DNA of 64,000 nucleotides, taken from NCBI GenBank assembly GCA_034421015.1, contig DAOUKT010000027.1:1-64000 (forward strand), written 5' to 3'. A model generated the notes under the pieces. The model made no database searches and was not told where the DNA came from. It was given only the letters and a program-made list of their open reading frames with translations. Below are positions 1-8,537 of this stretch, in pieces; the first letter of the stretch is position 1; every line of letters starts with the position of its first letter. The position numbers and the translations under genes are program-made. The DNA is from DAOUJW01 sp034421015 (lineage in GTDB: Bacteria; Chloroflexota; Dehalococcoidia; Lucifugimonadales; UBA2985).

Positions 1-72
1 AAGCTACTGGTCATCCTCAACTCCATGATTAAGTCCGGCCAACCCTGGCAACCCAAGGCGGCAAAACCTTGA
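1..72 (+). mobile_element. IS110-type transposase, C-terminal fragment (cut by window edge)
   Basis: The first frame is open from the window edge and ends at TGA 70-72. Its last 23 residues (KLLVILNSMIKSGQPW and a short tail) resemble the conserved end of IS110-family transposases, where K-L-L-x-x-L-N-x-M followed by P-W is typical. The catalytic DEDD and serine regions would lie left of the window, so whether the element is intact cannot be seen. Repeats follow directly at 85-204. Confidence 0.55.
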
Positions 73-84
73 CTCTTAAGACAG

Positions 85-204
85 TTGCTGCTTTCGCAGG
101 GGTGACGAAGAGAACTCGCTCCAACTGAGGTTATTCAAAGGTCTCCTTCCGCAGGAATGGTCGGGAGGCGCGCGCTTCAACTAAGGTCATTGGAGGGTCT
201 CCAT
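85..204. repeat. Dispersed repeat block beside the transposase end
   Basis: Three pieces are visible. A stretch at 93-112 (TTCGCAGGGGTGACGAAGAG) recurs in inverted orientation near 6401-6421. A stretch around 147-176 (CCGCAGGAATGGTCGGGAGG) recurs near 6375-6400 and partly near 31400. A 25-base motif occurs twice in tandem, at 122-146 and 178-202, with about 20 of 25 positions identical. No credible gene lies between 73 and 455; the rest is the terminator at 385-430. Confidence 0.6.
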
Positions 205-384
205 GAGAGGGAGAGAAACGCCAAGGTATCCATCAAGCGTGCGCAGGCGACGACATCCAGCAGTTCAGCGCCACATTGGTCTGCCGCTCCTCTAACCTGA
301 CCCAGAGACGCCGGCATCAAGAGTGGAAGTCTTTGGCTCAAGGCAGAGCAGCTGCCCATTTCTATCACCGCATCGACTTAGGAA

Positions 385-430
385 ACCAAAAGCGGGACGC
401 CCGGGGCAGTTGTCCCCGGGCGTCCCGCTT
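385..430 (-). terminator. Intrinsic terminator after proW
   Basis: A perfect 15-16 bp GC-rich stem (GCGGGACGCCCGGGG at 392-406 with its complement at 413-428) encloses a 6-base loop. Read on the minus strand, the stem is followed by CTTTTGG, giving a short U tract. It lies 28 bases past the proW stop codon. The plus-strand side also has TTTAC, so weak bidirectional activity is possible. Confidence 0.8.
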
Positions 431-455
431 TACACTCCTCTGTGGCGACGTGGTA

Positions 456-1709
456 TCAGGACTCTCTTCTCGCCCTGGGGTCCCTGGCCATGCCCTGGGT
501 AACCCGGTCAAGAATGACGGCCAGCACCACTATGGCAAGTCCTCCCATCAGGCCGCGGCCAAACTCAAGCTGCTGGATGCCTGCGTAGACCTCCGCTCCC
601 AGTCCACCCGCGCCCACCAGGGCGGCCACCACCACCATTGCAAGGGCCATCATTATCGTCTGGTTGACGCCGGCCATGATGGTCGGGCGGGCCAGGGGCA
701 GCTGTATCTTCAGCAGAAGCTGCATCGGCGTTGTGCCAAAGGCCCTCGCGGCCTCAATGAGCTCCGGCGACACCAGGCGTATTCCCAGGTTGGTCAGGCG
801 GATGGCAGGCGGCACGGCGTAGATCATAGTCGCCATGACCGCGGGCACGAGGCCGATTCCCAGGAAGAAAATGGCCGGAATCAGGTATACAAAGCTGGGC
901 ATTGTCTGCATCATGTCCAACACGGGGCGGACCAGCCCTTCCACTCTATCGCTCTTGGCCATGAGTATACCAACCGGAATGGCGGTAACTATGGATAGGA
1001 ATGTTGCGGTGGCTACGACAGTCACGGTGAGCATGGCCTCCGGCCACAGGTCAAATATGCCGACAAAGAGCAGCCCAATAACGGTTACAACCGCGATCTT
1101 GTAGCCGCTCACGCGCCAGGCCGCCAGAGCCGATACGGTGATGAATAGCCACATCGGCATCTGCTGGAGGGCCCTGTTCATGGGCACCATTATGTTGAGC
1201 AAGTATTCAGTGACGCCGCGGAAGAACCCCTTCCAGTTCGTAACCATCCAGTGCACCACATCGTCAACCTTGTTGTCCAGGGATGCAGGCCTGACCTCCG
1301 CCCCAAGCAGGTCTACAGAGAGATCATCAATCTCCCTCACCCGCTGGCCCTCTATCTCGTGCTGGTCCTGGCCGGGGGCGTAGAACGGGAATGAGTCCGG
1401 CGTCCCAATAACAACAAGAACCGCAACCGCCAGCAGCCCAAGGCCTGCGACCGCGCGCAATGCGGGCGTGTGAATGGCCTTCAGCGTTCCCCACACCAGG
1501 GCTACGGCAAATGCCCCAAACAGCCACATGTACAGCCTTGGGAAGAAGACCGTAATGGCGGGCGCATCTTCCGTGGCCCTGTGGTTGTAGAGGTCCCAGA
1601 GCATGACCGCCAGCGCCACGGCCGCCAGTATCGGAATAGCCCGTCTGCGTACGGTCTCCATAGCGCTGCCGCCAACGGGTATGGCTCTTATAGACTGCGG
1701 TATATCCAT
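456..1709 (-). CDS. proW: Glycine betaine/proline-type ABC transporter permease
   Basis: Membrane permease (417 aa) of an osmoprotectant-type ABC importer. The C-terminal ~240 residues form a binding-protein-dependent permease domain with about five membrane helices and the EAA-loop region SPELIEAARAFGTTPMQLLLKIQLP that contacts the ATPase. The N-terminal ~170 residues hold about three extra helices and a charged extracytoplasmic stretch, as in ProW-type rather than OpuCB-type permeases. GGAGG lies 6 bases before the ATG. It follows proV by 55 bases on the same strand, so the two are probably co-transcribed. No substrate-binding protein (proX) is seen here, so the substrate is inferred from family only. 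Confidence 0.85.
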   Translation of the reverse strand: MDIPQSIRAIPVGGSAMETVRRRAIPILAAVALAVMLWDLYNHRATEDAPAITVFFPRLYMWLFGAFAVALVWGTLKAIHTPALRAVAGLGLLAVAVLVVIGTPDSFPFYAPGQDQHEIEGQRVREIDDLSVDLLGAEVRPASLDNKVDDVVHWMVTNWKGFFRGVTEYLLNIMVPMNRALQQMPMWLFITVSALAAWRVSGYKIAVVTVIGLLFVGIFDLWPEAMLTVTVVATATFLSIVTAIPVGILMAKSDRVEGLVRPVLDMMQTMPSFVYLIPAIFFLGIGLVPAVMATMIYAVPPAIRLTNLGIRLVSPELIEAARAFGTTPMQLLLKIQLPLARPTIMAGVNQTIMMALAMVVVAALVGAGGLGAEVYAGIQQLEFGRGLMGGLAIVVLAVILDRVTQGMARDPRARRES

Positions 1710-1764
1710 TTCTGCCTCCTGAAAGTCCCTTGGAACGGAGATTGGCCGATTGACGAATCCTAGC

Positions 1765-3042
1765 CTAGGCTCCGGCGTAGGCCTCCTCCCTGCCCTGGGA
1801 CGACTGGTTTTCGGCCAGGCTGGCCAGGAGCGCTGTCCTGGGAATCACGCCCATCAGCCTCCCGTCGTCGTTAACGACTGCGATGGGGCACTCCGTCTGC
1901 GCGGCCAGAGGTATCAGCTCGTCGATGGAGGTGTCGGGGGCCACCGTTGGGCACATGGCGGTCACCGGCATGTCCAGGTCCTGGAGGAGCGCGTCGCCGT
2001 TGTTCGCGGCCTGCGAAACCTGGCTCAGGCTCACGACGCCAAGGAGCTTCCTGGCCTCGCCCAGCACGAATGCGTAGACCTCGTCTCCGGCCTGCATGGA
2101 CCTCAAGGCGACCGAGGGGCTCTCCGACCCCTGGAATGAGGTCTTGGGCTGCTGCATTATGCTGCCCGCGCCAAGCACCTGGGTCTTGGAAATGTCGCGG
2201 ATGAAGTCCTGGACGTAGGCGTCGGCAGGGTTCTCCACAATCTCTTCAGGACTGGCCAGCTGAATTATCATTCCGTCGCGCATAATGGCTATGCGGTCTC
2301 CCAGCTTCAGCGCCTCGTTCAGGTCGTGGGTGATGAACACGATGGTCTTGTGAAGCCGCTTCTGCAGGTCAACCAGCTCATCCTGCATCTCGCGGCGGAT
2401 CAGCGGGTCCAGGGCGCTGAAGGGCTCGTCCATAAGAAGTATCTCAGGGTCCACCGCCAGGGCCCTGGCGAGACCGACTCGCTGCTGCATTCCACCGCTC
2501 AGCTCCCCGGCGAAGGCGTCCTCCCAACCCTTGAGGCCCACCACCTCCAGCACCTCCCTGGCGCGCTCGTAGCGGCTGTTCTTGTCCATGCCCTGCACCT
2601 CCAGCCCCCACGCCGCGTTGTCGATGATCTTCCTATGGGGCAGCAGGCCAAAGTGCTGGAAGACCATTGCGATCTTCTGCCGGCGAAACTGGGTCAGCTC
2701 GCGGCCGCTGTACCTCAGGACGTCCTCGCCGTCGACCCTGATCTCCCCGCTTGTTGGCTCGATCAGCCGTATGAGACAGCGAATGAGGGTGGACTTGCCG
2801 CTTCCAGAAAGGCCCATGACCACGAAGGTCTCTCCAAGGGATACGTCGAAGTTGACGTCCTGCAGGGCAACCACGCACCCGGTCTCCTCCTGTATCTCCG
2901 CCTTGGTCTTGTCGGCGTACTCAGGGGTCATGACCGACATCGGGTTCTTTCCAAACACCTTCCAGAGAGACCTCACGGAAATGCGGTCCCCGCCGGCCGG
3001 GGCATCGTGTCCGTTGGTCATTGACGTGCCGTCTGTGCTCAT
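1765..3042 (-). CDS. proV: Glycine betaine/proline-type ABC transporter ATPase with CBS domains
   Basis: Cytoplasmic ATPase (425 aa) energising the adjacent permease. Visible motifs are Walker A GLSGSGKST, signature LSGGMQQR, Walker B ILLMDEPFSALDP and the H-loop FITHD. Residues ~50 onward carry the extra segment before Walker A (VVALQDVNFDVS) usual in ProV/OpuAA. The C-terminal ~150 residues form a CBS pair, which in OpuA senses ionic strength or nucleotides. AGGAG is placed 7 bases before the ATG. The upstream TetR gene is on the same strand, separated by about 170 bases, so proVW may have its own promoter. Confidence 0.88.
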   Translation of the reverse strand: MSTDGTSMTNGHDAPAGGDRISVRSLWKVFGKNPMSVMTPEYADKTKAEIQEETGCVVALQDVNFDVSLGETFVVMGLSGSGKSTLIRCLIRLIEPTSGEIRVDGEDVLRYSGRELTQFRRQKIAMVFQHFGLLPHRKIIDNAAWGLEVQGMDKNSRYERAREVLEVVGLKGWEDAFAGELSGGMQQRVGLARALAVDPEILLMDEPFSALDPLIRREMQDELVDLQKRLHKTIVFITHDLNEALKLGDRIAIMRDGMIIQLASPEEIVENPADAYVQDFIRDISKTQVLGAGSIMQQPKTSFQGSESPSVALRSMQAGDEVYAFVLGEARKLLGVVSLSQVSQAANNGDALLQDLDMPVTAMCPTVAPDTSIDELIPLAAQTECPIAVVNDDGRLMGVIPRTALLASLAENQSSQGREEAYAGA

Positions 3043-3211
3043 AGTCTATCTCCTTGCCAGGTCTCTTTGCCAGGTCTCTAGGCCGTCTCTTCCGGGAGAC
3101 GCGTCGCCAGCGATTCCCAGTCCTCGCGCCAGGCCGTATGCCGGGATATACGCTCCGCCGGGGTGAAGTCGCCATCCGCGACTGCATCTCCCAACGGGCA
3201 AACAGAGGGAC

Positions 3212-3808
3212 TCAGTTTGAACTGACTATTCCCGTTTTGTAGATGTCCCACATCTGGGAGCGAAATTCGGCCAGCCGGCCCGAGTATCCGTTCAGGGCCC
3301 AGAGAGTGGCCGCGCTCTGAATCAGGCCGAAGAACGTGGTCGCCGCTGCGTTCACGTTGATGTCCGGCCTGACGCTGCCTTCCCTGATGCCCCGATCAAG
3401 GACTGCCTGGATTAGCTCCAGGTAGTGAGTGAACATTAGCGCAACCCTGTGGGAGAGCCTCGTGCCGTCGAAGCCCACGGCCTCCGCAATCACGACGAAG
3501 GACACTGCCCGGCGGCTCTCCACATCGCTCAGGTGCGCTTCAAGTATGCGCTCCAGGCTTTTCACGGCTGAATCGCCATCGCCCTGGGCCGATCTGACCG
3601 TGTCCAGCAGGTTGCTCTCGATATCGTCCACCAGCAACGAAAGTATCTGGTGCTTGCTGGTGAAATGGCGGTAGATGGCGCCCTCGGTCAGCCCCACCCC
3701 CTCGGCGATGGCGTCTATGGTCACGCCGTCCATTCCCTTGGTGGCAATGAGGTCTCTCGCCGCTTCAATTATCTGGTGCTGGCGCACCAGTGTCTTCTGT
3801 CTGGTCAT
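3212..3808 (-). CDS. TetR/AcrR-family transcriptional regulator
   Basis: 198-aa one-component repressor. Residues ~10-55 form the TetR helix-turn-helix (IIEAARDLIATKGMDGVTIDAIAEGVGLTEGAIYRHFTSK); the remainder is a variable helical ligand-binding domain. The ATG at 3808 (MTRQKTL) starts at the usual distance from the HTH; another in-frame ATG at 3832 would add eight residues and overlaps the possible operator. It lies upstream of proVW on the same strand and divergent from recF. Its target is not shown; autoregulation or control of proVW is inference. The ligand cannot be predicted. Confidence 0.82.
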   Translation of the reverse strand: MTRQKTLVRQHQIIEAARDLIATKGMDGVTIDAIAEGVGLTEGAIYRHFTSKHQILSLLVDDIESNLLDTVRSAQGDGDSAVKSLERILEAHLSDVESRRAVSFVVIAEAVGFDGTRLSHRVALMFTHYLELIQAVLDRGIREGSVRPDINVNAAATTFFGLIQSAATLWALNGYSGRLAEFRSQMWDIYKTGIVSSN

Positions 3809-3830
3809 GCGTGCAGCCTGCCGGATATGC

Positions 3831-3850
3831 AAGTAATCGTTTGCTTACAT
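3831..3850. promoter_or_regulatory. Candidate TetR operator
   Basis: An imperfect inverted repeat AAGTAATCGTTTGCTTACAT (GTAA-N8-TTAC core) lies 23 bases before the regulator start codon, in an AT-richer patch than its surroundings. Position and symmetry fit an autoregulatory TetR site, but the half-sites are short. Confidence 0.35.
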
Positions 3851-3978
3851 TCTGGCCGAACGACTCGCATCTGTCAACCTGAACGCGGCCCAGTTTGGGC
3901 GACATTTGGCGCACGCGTTGAAGCTCTCTGCCCGGGAACGCTCAAGTCGATAGCGGACGATCGAAGGATCGCACTTAC

Positions 3979-3987
3979 TGCTATAAT
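3979..3987 (+). promoter_or_regulatory. Extended -10 promoter for recF
   Basis: TGCTATAAT is a perfect extended -10 element (TGnTATAAT) 37 bases before the recF start codon. No good -35 hexamer is present at 17 bases, as expected for extended -10 promoters. Confidence 0.55.
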
Positions 3988-4023
3988 TGCCCCAAGTCAG
4001 AACGGGCGCCCAGAGAACTCCCC

Positions 4024-5175
4024 TTGTACGTCTCACACCTGAGCCTCATCAACTTCCGCAACTACCACCGACTGGATATGGACCTGCCCCCGGGCCCGCT
4101 GGTCTTCTACGGCGACAACGCCCAGGGAAAGTCCAATCTCCTGGAGGCCGTGTACCTGCTGTGCCTGGCAAAGGCCTACCGCGCCACCAGCGACAGGGAG
4201 GCCATAAGCAAGACGGCCGTCGAGGACGCGGACCACGCCCAGGTCTCAAGCGTCGTCCAGCGGGGCCAGGACAGGGTGCGAGTCATGGTGGACATGCGGC
4301 TTGTGGCTCCCGAAAGCGAGGGCAGTCCGCCCCAACTTCGCAAGGAGATCAGGGTCAACGGCATCCCGCGGCCGGCCGCGGACCTGGTGGGAGCGGTCAA
4401 CGGCGTCCTCTTCGACGCCGACGACATCCAGCTTGTTGCAGGGCCGCCCGCAGGCAGACGCCGCTTCCTGGACATCCTCATCTCCCAGATGGACCAGGCC
4501 TACCTCCGCGCGCTTCAGAGGTACCAGAGGGTGGTCTACCAGCGGAACCACCTCCTGAGGCTCCTGCGAGACGGAAGGGCCGGGGCCGGAGAGCTGGACT
4601 TCTGGGACGAGTCACTGGTGAAGGAGGGCGCGCTGATAACTGCGAAGCGTCGCCAGGTGGTGCGGAATCTGAGAGCGCTGATGGAGGACCTCCACCGGCA
4701 GCTGACCGGGAACGATGAGGAGCTGTCCGCCGACTACGCTTCCAGCGTTCCCCTGGATGGCATCGAGGACGAGGGCATTGTGCGCGCGTTCCAGGGCGCG
4801 CTTGAGGAATGCCGGGACAGGGAAATCTCCCTGGGGGCGTCCCAATGTGGCCCCCACAGGGACGACGTCAGGCTGCTGCTGCGAGGCATGGAGGCGGCCA
4901 CCTACTCGTCCCGGGGACAGGCCCGCACCGTGGCTCTCACCCTGAGGCTGGCCGAGGGGACGCTGCTGGAGAGGGAGCGTCGCGAGTCCCCGATCCTTCT
5001 CCTGGACGACGTTCTGTCGGAGCTGGACGCATCCCGCCGCCAGCGGCTGCTGGAGTACGTCTCCAAAAGCCAGCAGGCCTTCATCTCCACCACGGACCTG
5101 GAGCGCGTGGGCAAGCAGCGCCTTGACGCGGCCCAAATCTACCGTGTGGAGAACGGCGTCGTCAGGCCGGCCTGA
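4024..5175 (+). CDS. recF: DNA replication and repair protein RecF
   Basis: SMC-like ATPase (383 aa) that loads RecA at single-strand gaps together with RecO and RecR. Visible motifs: N-terminal NFRNY, Walker A GDNAQGKSNLLEAV, ABC signature-like region ISLGASQCGPHRDD and Walker B ILLLDDVLSELD followed by the RRQRLL helix. Length is normal for the family. The start is a TTG giving YVSHLSLINFRNY, which matches family N-termini. Unlike in many bacteria it is not next to dnaA, dnaN or gyrB here; it stands alone between a TetR gene and a dispersed repeat. Confidence 0.95.
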   Translation: MYVSHLSLINFRNYHRLDMDLPPGPLVFYGDNAQGKSNLLEAVYLLCLAKAYRATSDREAISKTAVEDADHAQVSSVVQRGQDRVRVMVDMRLVAPESEGSPPQLRKEIRVNGIPRPAADLVGAVNGVLFDADDIQLVAGPPAGRRRFLDILISQMDQAYLRALQRYQRVVYQRNHLLRLLRDGRAGAGELDFWDESLVKEGALITAKRRQVVRNLRALMEDLHRQLTGNDEELSADYASSVPLDGIEDEGIVRAFQGALEECRDREISLGASQCGPHRDDVRLLLRGMEAATYSSRGQARTVALTLRLAEGTLLERERRESPILLLDDVLSELDASRRQRLLEYVSKSQQAFISTTDLERVGKQRLDAAQIYRVENGVVRPA

Positions 5176-5189
5176 GCCTTCTGCCGGGT

Positions 5190-5366
5190 ATTCTCTACAG
5201 TCCTTGGGGTTGTGGCGCGCTACACCGCTCATACTGAGCATGTCGAAGTAAATGAGCGGTGTCAGACATTTCCACAGTCTTCCCGCTCAAGTGGTTCGAC
5301 AGGCTCACCATGAGCGGGAAGGGAGTTGCGCTCCAACCAACTCTGGCGTTACCAACACGTATAGAG
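5190..5366. repeat. Dispersed palindromic element, copy A
   Basis: About 177 bp, filling most of the gap between recF and the Sir2 gene. Two consecutive palindromes are visible: ACCGCTCAT...ATGAGCGGT (about 5224-5261) and CCCGCTCA...TGAGCGGG (about 5282-5319), each with a TGTCGAAG or TTCGACAGG core. Similar flanks (CTCTACAG and GTTACCAACACGTATAGAG) recur in copies B, C and D. The outer ends are weakly inverted-repeat-like, so it may be a MITE or REP-like unit. Confidence 0.75.
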
Positions 5367-5459
5367 TGCCCGCTGCCCGGGCGTATGGCGTTGAGGTTGT
5401 GGTAAGATGTTCGCACCCGGGAAACCTCTGCGATGGGACTACTATTCGGGAGGCAGCCG

Positions 5460-6278
5460 ATGACCTCGCCTGATGACAAGCTGGAAAAGTCGATTGATGA
5501 CGCAGCCAAGAGGATCCTGAGCAGCCGCTACCTTGTGGCAATGGTCGGCGCGGGCATGTCCGTCGAGAGCGGAATACCGCCCTTCCGGGGCGCGGGCGGC
5601 CTGTGGACACGCGTGGGGGAGCCGGACAACAGGGGATACCAGCGGTTCCTGGAGGACCCCGTTGCCCACTGGAAGAACAACCTGAACCCGCCGGAGGAAG
5701 AGGGCCCAAGGGCGGAGTTCCGCGAGGCAATTGAGAGTGCCCGGCCCAATCCCGGCCACTACGCCCTTGTGGACCTGGAGGAGATGGACGTTCTGAAATA
5801 CATCATCACCCAGAACGTGGACGGGCTTCACCTGGACGCGGGAAACCGGAGGGTAGCCGAGATTCACGGCAACCGGAACAAGGTGCGGTGCATCGGGTGC
5901 AACCTGCGGTGGATGCGGGAGGACTTCGCAATCGACATCAACAACCTGCCGCCCAAGTGCCCGGAGTGCGGCGACCTCATCAAGGGCGATGGCGTGGCCT
6001 TCGGCGAGCCGATTCCCCGGGACGTGCTCAACGTCTGCTACCGCGAGTCGATCCAGTGCGACTGCATGGTCATCATCGGCACCTCCGCCGTGGTCTATCC
6101 GGCGGCGGCCTTCCCCCAGGAGGCCGCGATGCGCGGCGCAACCCTCATAGAGATAAACACCGACGACACGCCCCTGACCCGCATGTGCGAGCTGGTCTTG
6201 CGGGGGCCGTCCGGCCAGATACTGCCGGCGCTGGTGGACAGGATCAGGACCATCTCCGATGACTTGAAGGCCCGGTAG
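5460..6278 (+). CDS. Sir2-family NAD-dependent protein deacylase
   Basis: 272-aa cytoplasmic sirtuin removing acyl groups from lysine with NAD. Rossmann motifs GAGMSVESGIPPFRG (about residues 29-43) and TQNVDGLH, the catalytic histidine in EIHGN, and a four-cysteine zinc site (CIGC, CPEC) are all present, followed by GTSAVVYPAA. An in-frame ATG at 5433 exists, but GGGAGG at 5448-5453 lies 6 bases before the ATG at 5460, which I prefer. Neighbours give no substrate clue. A role in anti-phage defence is not supported because no partner effector gene adjoins it. Confidence 0.92.
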   Translation: MTSPDDKLEKSIDDAAKRILSSRYLVAMVGAGMSVESGIPPFRGAGGLWTRVGEPDNRGYQRFLEDPVAHWKNNLNPPEEEGPRAEFREAIESARPNPGHYALVDLEEMDVLKYIITQNVDGLHLDAGNRRVAEIHGNRNKVRCIGCNLRWMREDFAIDINNLPPKCPECGDLIKGDGVAFGEPIPRDVLNVCYRESIQCDCMVIIGTSAVVYPAAAFPQEAAMRGATLIEINTDDTPLTRMCELVLRGPSGQILPALVDRIRTISDDLKAR

Positions 6279-6299
6279 ACGTCTCAGGAGACCCTACCA

Positions 6300-6500
6300 C
6301 TCCCGCGAAGCTTGACCCGCACCGCGATACGGGGGCGGGAGTCCATGCCCCACCACCCCTGGATTCCTGCCTGCGCAGGAATGGTCGGGAAGCGCGCGCC
6401 CTCTTTGTCACCCCTGCGGATGCAAGGGTCTAGGGCGTCCGATAAAGAAGGAGATAGGTCCCGGCTTCCGCCGGAATGACGACAAACGTATTGCCTCCAG
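6300..6500. repeat. Dispersed repeat block between convergent Sir2 and thiO genes
   Basis: The convergent gap holds several short repeats. CTGCGCAGGAATGGTCGGGA (about 6373-6392) and the following CTTTGTCACCCCTGCGGATG match, directly and inverted, the block at 85-204. CCCGGCTTCCGCCGGAATGA (6460-6479) is the inverse of the segment at 31423-31445, a palindromic unit of the widespread CGTCATTCC type. No gene or clear terminator is seen. Confidence 0.6.
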
Positions 6501-6530
6501 GATGCCGCCGTAGCTGCACAGAGGTCTCCC

Positions 6531-7643
6531 TCAGTCGGAGAAGCGAGAGAGTGAGAAGGGCAGCAGGGGCTGCTCCTCTCCCCTGACGATGTAGTCGGTC
6601 ATCAGCTTGCCGGTGGCCGCGCTCATGAGTATGCCGTTCCTGTAGTGGCCCGCGGCCAGCAGCGCCCCGCGCCAACCCGGGGCAGGCCCCAGTATCGGAG
6701 ATCCGTCCGGCGAGCCGGGGCGTAGTCCCGCCCATATCTTGTGAAGCTCCGCGCCTGCGACCCCCGGCACAAGCTCAATCACGCCCGCGAGAATGCCGGC
6801 TATGCCTTCCAGGGTGGCCTTGTCCCGGAATCCCGCCTCCTCCTGCGTCGTGCCCATGACGATTGAGCCGTCGGCCTTGGGCACAAGGTAGGTCATCCCG
6901 CGCCACACGCCCATTGTAATGGGGGCCGGCAGTATTCGAGCAGCCATAATCTGACCGCGCACCGGCCTTACCGGGATGTCCAGTCCAAGCCAGTCGCCGT
7001 ACTGGCCCGCCCATGCGCCCGGGGCCAGCACAACGCAGTCGCCCTCCAGGTCGCCGGAGGGCAGCCTGACGCCCGTAATCCGGTCCCCGGACGACACAAG
7101 ACCGGCGACCTCGGTGTCCTGGAGAAAGGTGGCTCCCCGCCTGGCGGCTCCCTGGGCAAAGGCCCTCACCAAACGGCGGCTGTTCAGGTGTCCCTCCTGC
7201 GGCGAGTGGAGAGCGCCCCTGACGCCTTGACCGATGCCCGGCTCTACACTGCGGGCCTCTTCGGGAGACAGCCAGCAGACGCCCATATCCAGGGGCGCCA
7301 GCGCCTCCAGCCGAGCTTTCAGGGCGGCCTCCTCCTCTCCGGTGAAGGCGAGGTGCAGTATCCCGGACGGGATGTACTCGACGTCTATGCCAGACTCCTC
7401 CTGGAGCTGAGGCAGCATTTCCAGCAGGTAGGAGCGACCCATCAGCGCTAGGTCAAGGGTGGGGCCTGCGGGGATGGACTCCGAGAGGGCCGCGACCATG
7501 CCGGCCGCCACGCCGGAGGCCGCTCCCCCAACCTTGCCTCGCTCCACAACCGTGACCGCCACACCCTCGCCCGCCAAGTGGTACGCAATGGAGCACCCAA
7601 TGACTCCCCCACCTACGACTATCACGCGTCCGTTGGATGTCAT
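6531..7643 (-). CDS. thiO: Glycine oxidase for thiazole synthesis
   Basis: FAD-dependent oxidase (370 aa) that converts glycine to iminoglycine for thiazole synthesis by ThiG. The N-terminal dinucleotide-binding motif VIVVGGGVIGCSIAYHLAGEG, the internal GAASGVAAGM and the C-terminal GHYRNGILMSAATGKLM fit DAO-superfamily ThiO proteins. The ATG at 7643 is preceded by GGAGGCGGGTAGAGG and lies 4 bases after the thiS stop; an in-frame TTG 30 bases upstream would overlap thiS and is less likely. Last gene of the thi cluster. ThiO rather than the anaerobic ThiH implies oxygen-dependent thiazole synthesis. Confidence 0.9.
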   Translation of the reverse strand: MTSNGRVIVVGGGVIGCSIAYHLAGEGVAVTVVERGKVGGAASGVAAGMVAALSESIPAGPTLDLALMGRSYLLEMLPQLQEESGIDVEYIPSGILHLAFTGEEEAALKARLEALAPLDMGVCWLSPEEARSVEPGIGQGVRGALHSPQEGHLNSRRLVRAFAQGAARRGATFLQDTEVAGLVSSGDRITGVRLPSGDLEGDCVVLAPGAWAGQYGDWLGLDIPVRPVRGQIMAARILPAPITMGVWRGMTYLVPKADGSIVMGTTQEEAGFRDKATLEGIAGILAGVIELVPGVAGAELHKIWAGLRPGSPDGSPILGPAPGWRGALLAAGHYRNGILMSAATGKLMTDYIVRGEEQPLLPFSLSRFSD

Positions 7644-7647
7644 GCCT

Positions 7648-7851
7648 CTACCCGCCTCCAACTGGCCTGACAACTTCGACCTCGTCTCCGTTGTCCAGTG
7701 TGATTTTGGGGAACTGCTCCCTGTCCAGTACCTCGCCGTTGTAGCACACAGCCACGAACTGAATGTTGACTCCGCTGGAGCGCAGCAACTCCAGAAGGGG
7801 CGTCGGCCCGTCCAGCTCGCGAGGTTTGCCGTTGACGGTCAGAGTAATCAT
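7648..7851 (-). CDS. thiS: Sulfur carrier protein ThiS
   Basis: 67-aa ubiquitin-like sulfur carrier. It starts MITLTVNGKPREL and ends in the required Gly-Gly tail (RPVGGG), which is adenylated and thiocarboxylated before donating sulfur to ThiG. The frame stays open upstream, but the ATG at 7851 gives the standard ThiS length. It sits between thiE and thiO with gaps of 11 and 4 bases. The activating enzyme ThiF is not in this window. Confidence 0.92.
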   Translation of the reverse strand: MITLTVNGKPRELDGPTPLLELLRSSGVNIQFVAVCYNGEVLDREQFPKITLDNGDEVEVVRPVGGG

Positions 7852-7862
7852 TGCGCTTGCCA

Positions 7863-8522
7863 CTATATGTTGACTGATTGCACCGGCCCTGACTCCACGG
7901 CGGACAGCATCGCTCGCTTGAGCTTGCGGGCGGCCCACTCCGGGTCCGGCGCGCCGAGAATTGCGCTGACTACGGCGACACCCCGCGCGCCCGCCTCAAT
8001 CACCGAGGCCGCGTTCCGTGCGTCAACGCCTCCGATGGCGATGACCGGAGCAGTCACCCGGCCGGCGACCTCCGCCACGCGCTGGACGCCTCCCGTGTCC
8101 GCGCCGGGCTTGGAGTCAGTCGGGAATATGGTGCCAAGTACCAGGTAGTCGGCGCCCTCGTCCGACGCCAGAGTCGCGGCGGGGAGGCCGTGCACCGACT
8201 TTCCAACGAGGAAGCCGGAAGGCGCAATTCCCTTGGCGTCAGCTACCGAAGGTGACGCCTCGGGAAGGTGAACGCCGTCTGCGCCCGCAGCCAGGGCCAC
8301 GTCCAGACGGTCGTTGACCACCAGGATGGCTTTGCCGTCGGTGATGGAGCGCAGCCGACGGGCCAGTTCCAGCATCTCCCCGGCGGGCAGGTCCTTCTCT
8401 CGAAGCTGCACCATGTCCACGCCGCCTGTGACGGCAGCCGCAACTCTGTCCTCCAGGGAACCCGGCGGGCACATGCTCCTGTCCGTCACCAGGCACAGGC
8501 AGGGGAACGGCAGGGGGCGCAT
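7863..8522 (-). CDS. thiE: Thiamine-phosphate synthase
   Basis: 219-aa TIM-barrel enzyme joining HMP-diphosphate and thiazole phosphate into thiamine phosphate. Motifs seen are LVTDR near the start, VQLREKDLPAGEM, VNDRLDVALAAGADGVHLPE, GKSVHG and the phosphate-binding GGVDARNA. The ATG at 8522 is chosen; a GTG at 8531 would add three residues. Second gene of thiG-thiE-thiS-thiO, 15 bases after thiG. Confidence 0.93.
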   Translation of the reverse strand: MRPLPFPCLCLVTDRSMCPPGSLEDRVAAAVTGGVDMVQLREKDLPAGEMLELARRLRSITDGKAILVVNDRLDVALAAGADGVHLPEASPSVADAKGIAPSGFLVGKSVHGLPAATLASDEGADYLVLGTIFPTDSKPGADTGGVQRVAEVAGRVTAPVIAIGGVDARNAASVIEAGARGVAVVSAILGAPDPEWAARKLKRAMLSAVESGPVQSVNI

Positions 8523-8537
8523 TGCTCTCACGTGCGG

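Noticed and set aside
5460..6278. Sir2 as an anti-phage defence effector
   Set aside because: It is a full canonical deacylase with zinc site; no HerA, Argonaute or other defence partner adjoins it.
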